The notes beneath the pieces are model-generated. The model was not told the origin of the DNA. It did not search any database and was given only the letters and a program-made list of their open reading frames with translations. The position numbers and the translations under genes were made by a program. From Microbulbifer litoralis (GTDB taxonomy: Bacteria; Pseudomonadota; Gammaproteobacteria; Pseudomonadales; Cellvibrionaceae), in contig NZ_JALKCV010000010.1 in NCBI RefSeq assembly GCF_023634065.1, forward strand, positions 1 to 64,000: DNA of 64,000 bases. Reading direction: 5' to 3'. Of this stretch, positions 7,611-16,775 are shown in pieces (the first letter of the stretch is position 1; each line of letters begins with the position of its first letter).

Positions 7611-9653
7611 ATGGGCCAGCTACTGCACTCCAATTTCAAAAACTACCTGAAAGCGGTGTCTTTCACGCTATTGAGCGCCGCGCTATTCGCCTGTGAAGGC
7701 AATGGCGACAATCCTTTACCCGGTGACGATATCAATGACCCCGATCCGCCCGCGGCGGAAATCGGGCTCAGTTTCGTGGCGCAGACCCACGACGGCGCGC
7801 GCTTGTCGGGTGTGACGGTTACCCTTGATGAAACCAGTGTGGATACTGATGAAACCGGTTGGGCGCATTTCACCCTGGTGGAGCAGGAATCCTATGTCGT
7901 GCGCGCCCAGGCGGAGGGTTTTGTCCCTCAGGCACTGAAGGTTGATGGCGAGGATGAGAGTGTCATGCCGATTCGGCTGACACCGGTGAAGCAGTCGCTG
8001 GACCTGGTTGATATCGAATCGGGCCGGACGTTGAGTGCAGCGGATATGGGGGCACGGATCACCTTTCCGGACGACGCCTTTGTCACGCCCGACGGCGAAC
8101 CAGCCAGTGGCGGCGCGACCGTGGAAATTACCCCGTGGGATATTGCCGGCAGTGAGCTCAACGCCATGCCCGGAAACGGCCAGGCTGTGGACGCCATGGG
8201 CAATCCGACGGAATTGATCAGCGCCGGAATGATCACCGTGGATCTGCGCAATGAAGATGGGGACTACCTGCAGTTGGCCGCCGGGACCACGGCGGAAATC
8301 CAGGTAGACCTGCCCCACAATAGTATCAACAACGAGACGTTGGAGATCGGCAGCACCGTGCCCATGTGGCATTTCGATGAAACCCAGGGGGTATGGGTGG
8401 AAGACGACTCTACTACCGGTACTGTTGTCGCTTCGGCCACCTCCCCTGTGGGTCTGGCAGTGCGCGCGGAAGTCGGCCACTTCTCCACCTGGAACTGGGA
8501 TTTCAAGTTCGAAAATGGCGGCAGCATCAATGTGGAGTGCCGGCTATACGACAACAGCCCTGTTCCCTGTGGTATCACAGCCGAAGTGACACTGGATGAC
8601 GGTTCGGTATTCACTCGCAGTGGACAGTTGCCGGAAGGCGGTTCCACCATCATCAACATGCCCAATAGCGCCAGTATAAATTGGCTTGCCACTTCCTTTG
8701 GTGGCTTTATCGGGGAAGAAACTTCGGACATGTCTGCCGACGTGGTAATCGAACTGAGTGAGCCCAGTAGCGAGAACTTCGTGCGCTGTGTGCTGCCCGA
8801 CGGCAGCCCGACCGCCTGTTCGGTGACGCTGTCGGATGGCAGCCACAGCTTGTCCCAGTCTGTTCCGGAGTCCGGTGCCACTGTGGTTACCGCCTGGCCG
8901 GCGCTAAATGAACTGACTCAACTGAACTGGGTGGCGGAAACGTCCGGCCCGGTGACTTTCGATGGGCAGCAGGTGGTGGGCGAGGGGAGCATCGACTCCG
9001 GCATCACCGGGAGCGTGGAGATTGCCCTGGCCACAACAGCGATCCAAAGCGTGCAGGTTCAGTGCCTGTCGTCGACCGGGAGCATCATCCCCTGCACCGT
9101 GGATCTGCTGGCGAGCGCCTCCGATGGCAGCGAGTTCACACAGGCCGGTGTCGTAGTCAACGACAGCCTCGGCATCACCATTCCCGCAGAGATGACCCAG
9201 ATTCAATGGTCCGCGACCTCGAATGGCGGCTATAGCCAGAACGGGCAGTTTGTCACGCTGTCCGGCAACATGGAGACTGCCCTGGTCGGCAGTGTTGCCG
9301 TTATTCTGGATGAAGAGACCGCGCAGGGTCCCGCGGCCCAGAGTGTGCAGGCCTATTGTAGCAACAGCCAGGAATCCGCGGCCGGCAGTTGCGATATCGA
9401 GGTCCATCTGGAGGGCAACCAGACTGGCTATATGCTCCTGGAAAGCTTTGATGATATCTCCCCGGGCGATGCCGTTACCGTAAGCTTCCCCGAGGGGTTG
9501 CCGAATCAGGGGCAGTGGGTGCAGTTTACGGCCACCGGTGATGATGGCTCATCAGCATCCAGCTTTTCCCCGTACGGATCGCTGGTCGATGGTGAGATGA
9601 TCGAGCTGGAATTGCAGTGTCTGGACGGAGCCGGCAACAATAACTGTCCCTGA
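7611..9653 (+). CDS. Secreted lipoprotein with four cysteine-paired tandem repeats
   Basis: 680-aa surface or periplasmic lipoprotein. The signal peptide ends in a lipobox (LFAC, Cys28) followed by an acidic linker. Residues about 45-110 look like a carboxypeptidase-regulatory-like beta-sandwich (GVTVTLDETSVDTDETGWA). Residues about 125-300 resemble the extracellular ITFPDDAF...VEITPWD domain seen in CILP/FAM171-like proteins. From about residue 305 come four diverged repeats of 80-95 aa, each opening with V-x-C, a short loop and a second Cys, probably a disulfide. No enzymatic motif was seen. It is isolated, convergent with the S8 protease gene. The function is unknown; surface adhesion or envelope scaffolding is a guess. 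Confidence 0.8.
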   Translation: MGQLLHSNFKNYLKAVSFTLLSAALFACEGNGDNPLPGDDINDPDPPAAEIGLSFVAQTHDGARLSGVTVTLDETSVDTDETGWAHFTLVEQESYVVRAQAEGFVPQALKVDGEDESVMPIRLTPVKQSLDLVDIESGRTLSAADMGARITFPDDAFVTPDGEPASGGATVEITPWDIAGSELNAMPGNGQAVDAMGNPTELISAGMITVDLRNEDGDYLQLAAGTTAEIQVDLPHNSINNETLEIGSTVPMWHFDETQGVWVEDDSTTGTVVASATSPVGLAVRAEVGHFSTWNWDFKFENGGSINVECRLYDNSPVPCGITAEVTLDDGSVFTRSGQLPEGGSTIINMPNSASINWLATSFGGFIGEETSDMSADVVIELSEPSSENFVRCVLPDGSPTACSVTLSDGSHSLSQSVPESGATVVTAWPALNELTQLNWVAETSGPVTFDGQQVVGEGSIDSGITGSVEIALATTAIQSVQVQCLSSTGSIIPCTVDLLASASDGSEFTQAGVVVNDSLGITIPAEMTQIQWSATSNGGYSQNGQFVTLSGNMETALVGSVAVILDEETAQGPAAQSVQAYCSNSQESAAGSCDIEVHLEGNQTGYMLLESFDDISPGDAVTVSFPEGLPNQGQWVQFTATGDDGSSASSFSPYGSLVDGEMIELELQCLDGAGNNNCP

Positions 9654-9785
9654 CCCGCGTCGCGGATTGAGTTGCCAGAGCCGGCTCTCCTGTTTTGGAT
9701 CTCCCGAAAGGTTGCTGGTCGTCCAAGTCAATCGGGCATTGCTTTTTCCATCTGCAGACAGGTCCCGACAGGGTGAAACAAACTG

Positions 9786-11444
9786 TTATCTGACTTTACG
9801 AGTGGCTTGCTGTCGACATTCGATCGGTACCTGCAGCAGACCCCAACCAAATTGGTTGTCGCGTCCGTTGGGCCCCAGATCCTTTACTGTCTCCGTCAGG
9901 TCTATGCCATGCTGATTCGCCAACAGCAGTGCGGCAGTCACAAAAGGAGCGGCGAAGGACGTACCGGTGTGATAGCGGCCCAATGCCCCGCCATCGGCCG
10001 CCCAGATATCGACACCCGGTGCCGCGAGATCGATGTAATCGCCCCGGTTGGCGTCCGCGTAGCGTCGCTGCGCGGCATCCACGGCGGTCACGGCAATCAC
10101 GCCTTTTTGCGCCGCGGGAAATACGGGGGACGCACCCGGTCCATTGTTGCCGGCCGCCGCGACCAGGTGGATATCGTGCTCGAGCAGCCGTGTCAGTGCC
10201 AGTTCAAAAACCCGATTGCGCTCCCCGCCCAGGCTCAGGTTGACGGCCTGCACTTTCCGGCCGGCGAGCCAGTCCAGTGCGGCGAGCAGGCTGTCTGTGG
10301 TGGTGTCGGTCGTCTCGCCGCGCTGGCGAAAGACTTCCGCGGCGAAGAGCTGGCTGCCCGGCAGCAGGCCGGGTGTCGGCGAGTCCGGCGCGCCGACCAG
10401 CAGGCTGGCCACGGCGGTCCCGTGTACCGGTGACGCCGCTTCGCCGCGCACGAAACTGCGGCGTACCACTGCGGCATTGGCCAGCGCCGGATGCCTGTCC
10501 GACACCGGCGTATCCAGTATGCCGATACGGAAGGGGCTGCTGCAGGAGCCAATGGGATCAGGCCAGGTGATCAACCGATGGCCATAGCGCCGCCGGTTAC
10601 CGGGAGCGCTGGTATTGAGCGGGCGATAGCGCTGGTTGGCATCCAGGTCCAGGTCCGGCAGTTCCGTTCGCAGCCGCGCTTGCAGTGCCGGCACGCTGGT
10701 CCCGGGTGGGAGGCGAAAGACACTGAGCACCAGCCCCAGGTTGTCGAGGCGCTGCCGGGATTTTATTCGCAGCTGGTAAGCGCGGAGCTGTCGGGCCGTC
10801 GACAGTGCTTCAGCCATATCGGCGCTGAGTAGTAGCAATTCCCCCGGTTCGTAGTGCTTCTCTGCCGGGGCGGCAGTAGCGTCTGTCGTGGAGGTCTGTT
10901 GTAGAGCCGGTGCAACCGGTGGTGACGGAGGAGGGGCGGTGCCCAGCAAACTGCCACCGCGCTGGATCGGTGGACGGGCCCGGATGGGTTCGGTGGGTTT
11001 CGGTTCTGTTGCTTCTACTGCCTCTGCTTGGGCAGGGACCGGCGCCTTTTGTTCTGGCTCTGGCTCGGGCTCAGGGACGGGTTCGGGTTTTGGCGCGGTT
11101 TGTTGTTCAGGCTTGGTATCCGTTTCCTGTTCGGGCGGTTGCTTGGCGGGGCTTTCGGACACGACTTTCGCGTCGTCCGGTCGGGCCGATTCTGGATCCT
11201 GTTCCGCCTTGCGTTCCGGCACCGATCCGTCTGTCCGTGGGGATGGGGCCGTTGTGCGTTTACGCCCGCTTTGCTGCTGGCTGATGCTCTCCGTTGTCGT
11301 CTCGTGTTCCCCGGCGTTCGCATCCCCGCGCAATACCACAGCCGGATCCTTTTCCGCAGTCTGTGCGGCAGTGGAGCCGGGACAGATCGGCAATGACAGA
11401 GACAAGAGTGCAATCGAGTATCGCGCAACCGCCCTTGTCTTCAC
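9786..11444 (-). CDS. Subtilisin-like S8 serine protease with long Pro/Glu linker
   Basis: 552-aa exported protease. A signal peptide (residues 1-28) is followed by a low-complexity Pro/Glu/Lys-rich stretch (about 50-190), an I9-like propeptide region (about 198-275) and the S8 catalytic domain. Catalytic residues are visible: Asp311 (GILDT), His341 (VHGTAVAS), oxyanion Asn433 (AAGNNG) and Ser496 (GTSFAAP). The start is GTG at 11444, overlapping the anti-sigma stop by 4 nt. Its place at the end of a sigma/anti-sigma operon suggests a processing role in an envelope-signalling circuit, which is inference. The proline/acid spacer could span the peptidoglycan. Confidence 0.88.
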   Translation of the reverse strand: MKTRAVARYSIALLSLSLPICPGSTAAQTAEKDPAVVLRGDANAGEHETTTESISQQQSGRKRTTAPSPRTDGSVPERKAEQDPESARPDDAKVVSESPAKQPPEQETDTKPEQQTAPKPEPVPEPEPEPEQKAPVPAQAEAVEATEPKPTEPIRARPPIQRGGSLLGTAPPPSPPVAPALQQTSTTDATAAPAEKHYEPGELLLLSADMAEALSTARQLRAYQLRIKSRQRLDNLGLVLSVFRLPPGTSVPALQARLRTELPDLDLDANQRYRPLNTSAPGNRRRYGHRLITWPDPIGSCSSPFRIGILDTPVSDRHPALANAAVVRRSFVRGEAASPVHGTAVASLLVGAPDSPTPGLLPGSQLFAAEVFRQRGETTDTTTDSLLAALDWLAGRKVQAVNLSLGGERNRVFELALTRLLEHDIHLVAAAGNNGPGASPVFPAAQKGVIAVTAVDAAQRRYADANRGDYIDLAAPGVDIWAADGGALGRYHTGTSFAAPFVTAALLLANQHGIDLTETVKDLGPNGRDNQFGWGLLQVPIECRQQATRKVR

Positions 11445-12025
11445 TGTGGGATAACCTCATCCACAAACTCGAATGCCCGCAGGGTTTCCATGGCGGCCTC
11501 AGCAGAAGTCCCCTCTGGGAGCGCCACCCGAAAGATACCGAGGGCGCTGGGGCCGGCAGTGATACTGCCATCCACACTGAGGACTGCCGTTTGTATATTC
11601 GCTGCAGTGGCCGAGGAATCGAAGACCAGCTGTAACTGCGCTGTCGCCGGCGGAGTCTCTCCCGATGCCGGACGCAGATCGACGGTTCCACCCGCTTGCC
11701 GGTGTTCCGGTGTCAGCAGCACTGCTGCCTGGACGGCGATCACAACGCAGGCCGCAATTGCCACGGGCTTCCAGATGTTGTGGCGGGACGTCGCACCGGG
11801 GACCTGTCGCCGCTCTTTGTGTACCGCTTTCTGCAGTCGCGCCAACCCCAGTTCGCCCGGTGGCGCTGCGGCCTCGCTCTGCAACGTCTGCCGCAGGGCC
11901 CTGGCAAACTCGGCCTCCCGCGCAAGGGCCGGGTCCGTGGCCATTTTCTCCTCGAACGCCAGGCGCTGCGGTTCCGGCAGCCTGCCGTTGGCCCACAGGT
12001 TCAATTGTTTATCAGTCTCGTTCAT
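11441..12025 (-). CDS. Single-pass anti-sigma factor
   Basis: 194-aa protein: cytosolic N-terminal helical domain (about 1-85), one transmembrane helix (about 88-105) and a periplasmic domain (about 125-194). This topology, together with the ECF sigma gene immediately upstream (4-nt overlap), marks it as the cognate anti-sigma factor. It has no HxxxCxxC zinc motif, so it is not a ZAS-type anti-sigma. The periplasmic part (pattern LQLVFDSS...GPSALGIFRVALPEG...FVDEVIP) looks like an I9/propeptide-type fold, similar in pattern to the propeptide of the protease encoded next. A direct protease link is inferred from this. Confidence 0.82.
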   Translation of the reverse strand: MNETDKQLNLWANGRLPEPQRLAFEEKMATDPALAREAEFARALRQTLQSEAAAPPGELGLARLQKAVHKERRQVPGATSRHNIWKPVAIAACVVIAVQAAVLLTPEHRQAGGTVDLRPASGETPPATAQLQLVFDSSATAANIQTAVLSVDGSITAGPSALGIFRVALPEGTSAEAAMETLRAFEFVDEVIPQ

Positions 12026-12585
12026 GGCGACCTCATCACTCGGGCCAGTTGTTTCTTTAGCAGGTTCTTGGCGTGATACACACGGGACTTCACGGTGCCT
12101 TCGGGAATTTTCAGCATTTCGGCAATTTCCGTGTAATCCAGCTCTTCAAAAAAAACCAGGTACAGGATTTCCCGGTGGAGCGGTGACAGGGTTTCCATAC
12201 ACGCACGCAGTACCTGGCCATCCTTCACCGCGGCCAGTGCCTGTTCCAGGTCCGCGGCGGGCGTGTCGTCGGCGAGACTGTCGTCCAGATCCGTAAATTC
12301 GCGCAGGCCCTGCTTGCGCCAGTGGGTAAGCACTTTATTGCGCGCAATGCCAAGTACCCAGGTGGTGACTTTGGCACGACCGGCAAAGCGGGTGGCCGAG
12401 CGCCACACCTCAAGCATTACCTCGTTCAATAAGTCGGCTGCGGTGAACGAATCGTTCAATCTGGAAAACAGGTAGTGGTAAACACGCGCCTCGTGTCGGC
12501 GATAGAACGCTGACATGGCCTCTGTGTCACCGCCCGCCATGGTGCGCAGCAACTGTTCGTCGGTATCCTGTACTGAATCTTCCAT
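12022..12585 (-). CDS. ECF-type RNA polymerase sigma factor
   Basis: 187 aa, the usual length of sigma-70 family ECF factors. Region 2 is seen as DLLNEVMLEVWRSA followed by TWVLGIARNKVLTHWRK. Region 4 is seen as LSPLHREILYLVFF...LDYTEIAEML...PEGTVKSRVYHAK, a helix-turn-helix for -35 recognition. It overlaps the anti-sigma gene by 4 nt and lies 14 nt after the secreted-protein gene. It probably directs transcription of its own operon and of unknown envelope genes elsewhere. Confidence 0.92.
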   Translation of the reverse strand: MEDSVQDTDEQLLRTMAGGDTEAMSAFYRRHEARVYHYLFSRLNDSFTAADLLNEVMLEVWRSATRFAGRAKVTTWVLGIARNKVLTHWRKQGLREFTDLDDSLADDTPAADLEQALAAVKDGQVLRACMETLSPLHREILYLVFFEELDYTEIAEMLKIPEGTVKSRVYHAKNLLKKQLARVMRSP

Positions 12586-12599
12586 AGGGGGAGTGGGGA

Positions 12600-13823
12600 C
12601 TAATCCTCGGTGCGAATGGATTGAATCGGGCTGGCGGCGACAACGGCTCCTTCGGCATTTATTGCCGCCACCCGCCAGTAATAAATGCGCCCGGGCAGCA
12701 ACCGATGCAACACCGTGGGAGACAGGCGCGTGTGATCTGTATCGCCCTCCAGCAGAATCCCGGTGATGGGGGCGCTGGCCATTTCCGCTGGGGCCGTGTG
12801 GGGCTCGGATGCAATAGTCGGTTCCAGTGCCGACGGCGGCTGATCGTACAGTTCCAGTTGGTAGGCATGGGTATTCGAGACCGGCCGCCAGTGGAATTCC
12901 GTCTCACCGTCGAGAACTTTTCCCATATCGGGTTTGCCCGCATGCAATATCGGCACGAACGCGGGGGCTCCCGTCGACTGACCGCTGACCTGATAGTGCA
13001 ACGTAATCCCCTGCTCATCAAAAGAAGGTTGGACCAAGCGCAGCCGCAGCAGGTAGAGCCCCTCTTCGTCGGAGGGTAATACCGGGGCCTGCAGGGTGGC
13101 CTCCCGGCCAGCTCCCAGGTACTCGCGCACATTATCCAGCCGGCGGAACACCGGTTGACCGCGGGTGGTGGCCGGCGTTGCCACCTCCCACACCGCCTCC
13201 AGCAGCCCGGCCCGCTCGTAGCGGATAGTGGCCAATGCCCGCAACCGCTCGCCACGTCTCGCCGATGCGGCGGCGGTGCCGTCTTCAAACCGCAATGCCA
13301 GTCGCCGCACGATCAGGCCGCTGGCGGTTGCGGCCCGGCCTTCGGGCAGGGAGTTGCTGGCGTCGGGCAGGGGGGCCGACAGCCGGATGGTCTGTACACC
13401 GGTAACCGGCATGCCGTTGACACTGAACTGGCGGATATACAGAAGCCGCGTCGCTCCGCGGGCGGTCGCGCGCTGGCTTACCTCCGCCGGAACAGTCAGG
13501 GATTCATTGAGAGTGAAGGGTACTGGCTGGCCGTCAGGGCTACCGGTTACGCGCTTTATCAAGGCGTGCTGCACCAGGCCCAATCGCTCACCCGGGGCCG
13601 GGTCGCCGAGGCTGAAAAAGCCCATATCGGATGCGATGTCGACGCGATCAAACCGGGCCCGGCCGCGCCAGGTGATGGGCAGGGTGGTCTCCCTCCCCAC
13701 GGTGACCGCGCGGGATACCGAGCAGGGTTGCGCGGAGGAACAGAGTTCCAGCTCCTGGGCGGGTGCGGCCGCGGCAAACCCGAGGGTAAAGGCGAAGAGC
13801 GGTGCGAGGAAAGAGGCCTTCAT
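12600..13823 (-). CDS. Secreted beta-rich protein of unknown function
   Basis: 407 aa with a signal peptide cleaved near AAAAPAQ (residue about 23). The C-terminal third (about 290-405) reads like a fibronectin-III/Ig fold (FHWRPVSNTHAYQLELYD...GRIYYWRVAAIN). The first part is beta-rich without a recognised domain; two cysteines near the mature N-terminus (CSSAQPC) may pair. The start overlaps the barrel gene stop by 4 nt. Position between an outer-membrane barrel and the sigma factor suggests a periplasmic partner of the barrel. Confidence 0.75.
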   Translation of the reverse strand: MKASFLAPLFAFTLGFAAAAPAQELELCSSAQPCSVSRAVTVGRETTLPITWRGRARFDRVDIASDMGFFSLGDPAPGERLGLVQHALIKRVTGSPDGQPVPFTLNESLTVPAEVSQRATARGATRLLYIRQFSVNGMPVTGVQTIRLSAPLPDASNSLPEGRAATASGLIVRRLALRFEDGTAAASARRGERLRALATIRYERAGLLEAVWEVATPATTRGQPVFRRLDNVREYLGAGREATLQAPVLPSDEEGLYLLRLRLVQPSFDEQGITLHYQVSGQSTGAPAFVPILHAGKPDMGKVLDGETEFHWRPVSNTHAYQLELYDQPPSALEPTIASEPHTAPAEMASAPITGILLEGDTDHTRLSPTVLHRLLPGRIYYWRVAAINAEGAVVAASPIQSIRTED

Positions 13824-15865
13824 GGTGTGCCTCCCGGAAAAGCCACCGGCAGGCTGGAGCGGAGCTCGATGAAGGCCTGGTAGTCATCGACGGATTCGGC
13901 CATGAACAGTTGATTCCGGTAGTCGTTGCGGGCGATGGATACAATCAGGTCCAGGCCCGAAATCAGTTTGTCAGGCTGCAAGATTCGCCAATTGAGTCCG
14001 GCGCTGATATAGGTGGTTTCATCCCACTGGGCGTAGAAGGGGTCGTCCCGCGCGCTGGTCCGGTTCAGGCCGACATTCAGATGGCCCCGCAGTCGTTGGG
14101 GGATAAATTCCGCTCTGGCGTCGATGGAGTAGATGTGTCGATCGGTGCTGACGCCCGGATCAGGGTAGGTCGTATGCTGTAACTCCCAGCCGACGAAGAC
14201 GCTGTAGCGACGGCTCGGATACCAGCCGGCATCCAGCCGGGTCGCCTGGGTGCGGGTCTCCGGCTGCCAGTCGGTGGCGTCTTCCAGTGTGTCGTATCGG
14301 TAGCCCGCCGACCATTGCAGTTGTTCGTGGGCGAACGCTGCAGTCAGTGTATAGCGCCGGGTTTGCAGGTTGTTGGGTAGATATCCCGGCGGTGTATAGC
14401 GATCCCGGATACTTGTCCCCCGGGCTGAAAGAGTGTAACTGGGCTGCCCCAGTAGCGAGAGCAGCCGCCCCTCGGCGAAATCGTAATCGGTATAGTGGGT
14501 AGCGAGGTTCCACTGGCGGGTTTCGGAGGTGGCGTAGCGGGTGTCACGGGAAAGGTTGTTTTCCTCTGCCGCATAGCCGCCGTCCCAGCGCCAATTGTCG
14601 GCAGAGATATCGAAAAAAAGCCGTTTCATCTGTTTGTCGGCGGGGGCATAGCGGTTGGCCAGGCTCCGGTACCATGTACCGATTGTTTTTGCCTCCAGGC
14701 CCAGGCGCCAGTCGAGCATACTTCCGCGCACTGGCGTCGGGTCCAATACCAGCAGTGCAGCTCGGGCATTGTCCCGCTCGGATTCAAAGCCCCGGTCGAT
14801 GCCGTCGAAGTCGTACTCGCTGCCGGCTTTTTCCAGCCGTAACCGCAGTTGTCGTTGGAAAAACTGGCCATCCATCACCAGGTTCCAGGCATCGCCCTCG
14901 TGTACTCTTGCATCTGTGGGAGAACCGGTTTGTGGATAGAGGGTGCCGTAGTCCGGTGCACCGATGCGACCGGACAGACGCTCTCCCGCCACCATCACCT
15001 GGGCGCTATCACCGCGAAGAGGCCAGAATTCCAGCCGGCTACCGCTCAGTTGATTGTCGCTGTCATTGAATCCCAGCCCGGCATCAATGCCGATCTGTTG
15101 CTGGCTGCCAGCCCGATACAGTGACAGGGCGCCGGCCCACAGAGGTAGCCGGGCGCCGGCCGACAGGCCACGCCGCTCGAAGCCATCCTGGATCAGGCTC
15201 GCGGAAGCCAGTTGCTGGTCTCCCAAGGCAAGCCGGTAGCGATCGTACTCACCGCGCAGGTTGAAACGGGCCAGATCCACCTCTCGTCCGGCAATGGCCA
15301 GGTCCCGGTCGTTCGCCGCAATCAGGGCCAGGTCGCTATCCAGGCGCCAGTTGTCGCCCCCCAAACTCGATTCCAGGTAGCCACCTCCCTGCAAATCGCT
15401 TCCCGCGCTCCGAGTGCTTTCGGAAACACCTTCGCTCAGCGCCAGGTTCAATTGACCTTCGGCATGCAGTTCGCGCAGTTTCTCTGAGTGACGGACCTGA
15501 AAAGTCCAGTAGCCCAGCTCCCGGACATCGCCGTGTTCACCGTAAAACATGACCCTCACTTCGTGGGAACCGGGTGTGAGCGGGCGTACCGGTAAATACT
15601 CCAGCCCCGTCGCATGCCATCGAGCCAGCGCTGAGACATCCATACCATCCAGCTCCAGGCTCAGCCGCCCGGGGCCATCGGCCGACATGTTTTCGACGAG
15701 GGACAGGCGCAACCTCTCGCGCGGCTGATAAAAATCATCGTTCTCGGGAGGAGCCATACGCGCCTCGGTTTGCGCCTGGGCGGCGGACACGGCCAGTGAC
15801 AGCCAGCTGCCGAGCAGCAGTGGCCAGGTCCATGCCATCAGGGGTGGGGATGTGAGAGCAGCCAT
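13820..15865 (-). CDS. Outer-membrane beta-barrel protein
   Basis: 681 aa. The signal peptide (about 1-31, ending AAQAQ) is followed by a short Ig-like N-terminal domain (about 45-125, PLTPGSHEVRVMFYGEHGD) and a long stretch of alternating amphipathic strands rich in Tyr/Trp/Arg with GYRYD, AGWYPSRRYSVFVGW and HLNVGLNRTS patterns, typical of a large outer-membrane barrel. No TonB box or plug domain is evident. First gene of the operon barrel - secreted protein - ECF sigma - anti-sigma - S8 protease. It could be sensor, secretion channel or client of the circuit. Confidence 0.78.
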   Translation of the reverse strand: MAALTSPPLMAWTWPLLLGSWLSLAVSAAQAQTEARMAPPENDDFYQPRERLRLSLVENMSADGPGRLSLELDGMDVSALARWHATGLEYLPVRPLTPGSHEVRVMFYGEHGDVRELGYWTFQVRHSEKLRELHAEGQLNLALSEGVSESTRSAGSDLQGGGYLESSLGGDNWRLDSDLALIAANDRDLAIAGREVDLARFNLRGEYDRYRLALGDQQLASASLIQDGFERRGLSAGARLPLWAGALSLYRAGSQQQIGIDAGLGFNDSDNQLSGSRLEFWPLRGDSAQVMVAGERLSGRIGAPDYGTLYPQTGSPTDARVHEGDAWNLVMDGQFFQRQLRLRLEKAGSEYDFDGIDRGFESERDNARAALLVLDPTPVRGSMLDWRLGLEAKTIGTWYRSLANRYAPADKQMKRLFFDISADNWRWDGGYAAEENNLSRDTRYATSETRQWNLATHYTDYDFAEGRLLSLLGQPSYTLSARGTSIRDRYTPPGYLPNNLQTRRYTLTAAFAHEQLQWSAGYRYDTLEDATDWQPETRTQATRLDAGWYPSRRYSVFVGWELQHTTYPDPGVSTDRHIYSIDARAEFIPQRLRGHLNVGLNRTSARDDPFYAQWDETTYISAGLNWRILQPDKLISGLDLIVSIARNDYRNQLFMAESVDDYQAFIELRSSLPVAFPGGTP

Positions 15866-16151
15866 CCATTGCTCATTGTGTAAGAACCTCTGTTTCCGGT
15901 GGGTCGCAAGACACCCGGTACGGGTTCAATATTTTTATCAATTTTTGCAACAGGCATCACTGACCAGAGTGATGTCACGAGATTGAGGGGTTATCAATCC
16001 TTCTGTGTACCTTACGGCGCCGGGTTGTATCCTGCAACATTGCGGCGGGCCGGCAATATAGGAAGTGAGGCTCCGGATTATCAAATGCAGATTCTGGCGC
16101 TTAAATCTTCTTTCGGGTAGATGAAAGTCAGTTTTGAATGCTGATCTGCAT

Positions 16152-16583
16152 CTACCACGAATCGGGATACTCTTCGTGGACAGCAAGCTCGCCGTCGAAG
16201 CAGGACCAGGATGCCCGCGAGCCCCAGAAAATACGGTCGCTCGGATTGATCGATGGCTCCTCGTCCAGTGATCCCGCGGGGATGATCATTCTCTCGCCGT
16301 TGCGTGTCGGCCGCGGCAGCGGACTGCCGCAGTCACCGCAGAACCATTTGCCGAAACTTTTTGCGGTGAGCAGGTCGTAGCGCTGGATTTTGTCCTCGCC
16401 GGAGAGCCACTGCAGTTGCGCCGGCTCGGCGATCATATTGGTGGCGTGGCCGGTGCCGGTGGCCTTGCGGCAGCGCTGGCAATGGCAGTGCACCATTTTG
16501 TGGAAGGGCGGGTCGATCCGGTAGCGCACCTGGCCGCACAGGCAACTGCCGTGCAGGCCGGACTGTTCCGTGGCTTTATTCAT
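16152..16583 (-). CDS. GFA-family zinc protein (glutathione-dependent formaldehyde-activating-like)
   Basis: 143-aa protein of the GFA fold. The zinc-ligand pattern is complete: GSCLCGQVRY, HCHCQRCRKATG and FCGDCGSP. The ATG at 16583 follows GGAGGAATGCACC and gives the standard family N-terminus; a longer frame upstream has none. Family members bind zinc and are annotated after Gfa, but most, including short ones like this, have no proven reaction. It stands alone between the barrel operon and cyoE. Confidence 0.88.
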   Translation of the reverse strand: MNKATEQSGLHGSCLCGQVRYRIDPPFHKMVHCHCQRCRKATGTGHATNMIAEPAQLQWLSGEDKIQRYDLLTAKSFGKWFCGDCGSPLPRPTRNGERMIIPAGSLDEEPSINPSDRIFWGSRASWSCFDGELAVHEEYPDSW

Positions 16584-16679
16584 GGTGCATTCCTCCATTC
16601 GGGTCCGGGGAGCGTCCGAGTGTATGGAAGATTCGGGCTGGCGACAATCTGGCAAGGGAATGCGGAGCCGGCATCAACT

Positions 16680-16754
16680 GTAGGAGCCTGCCTTGCAGGC
16701 GAAGACGGGTGGGAATGGCCCCCCGGGTCGTTCGCCTGCAAGGCAGGCTCCTAC
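16680..16754. repeat. REP-like inverted repeat, GTAGGAGCCTGC family
   Basis: Perfect 24-bp inverted repeat (arms 16680-16703 and 16731-16754) around a 27-bp loop, lying just past the end of cyoE. Related copies are at 55416-55484 and 61646-61690. These resemble the short palindromic extragenic elements common in Pseudomonas-related genomes. It may also act as a transcription stop or mRNA stabiliser for the cyo operon. Confidence 0.8.
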
Positions 16755-16775
16755 GGGCGGTATTGTGCCGTTGTG

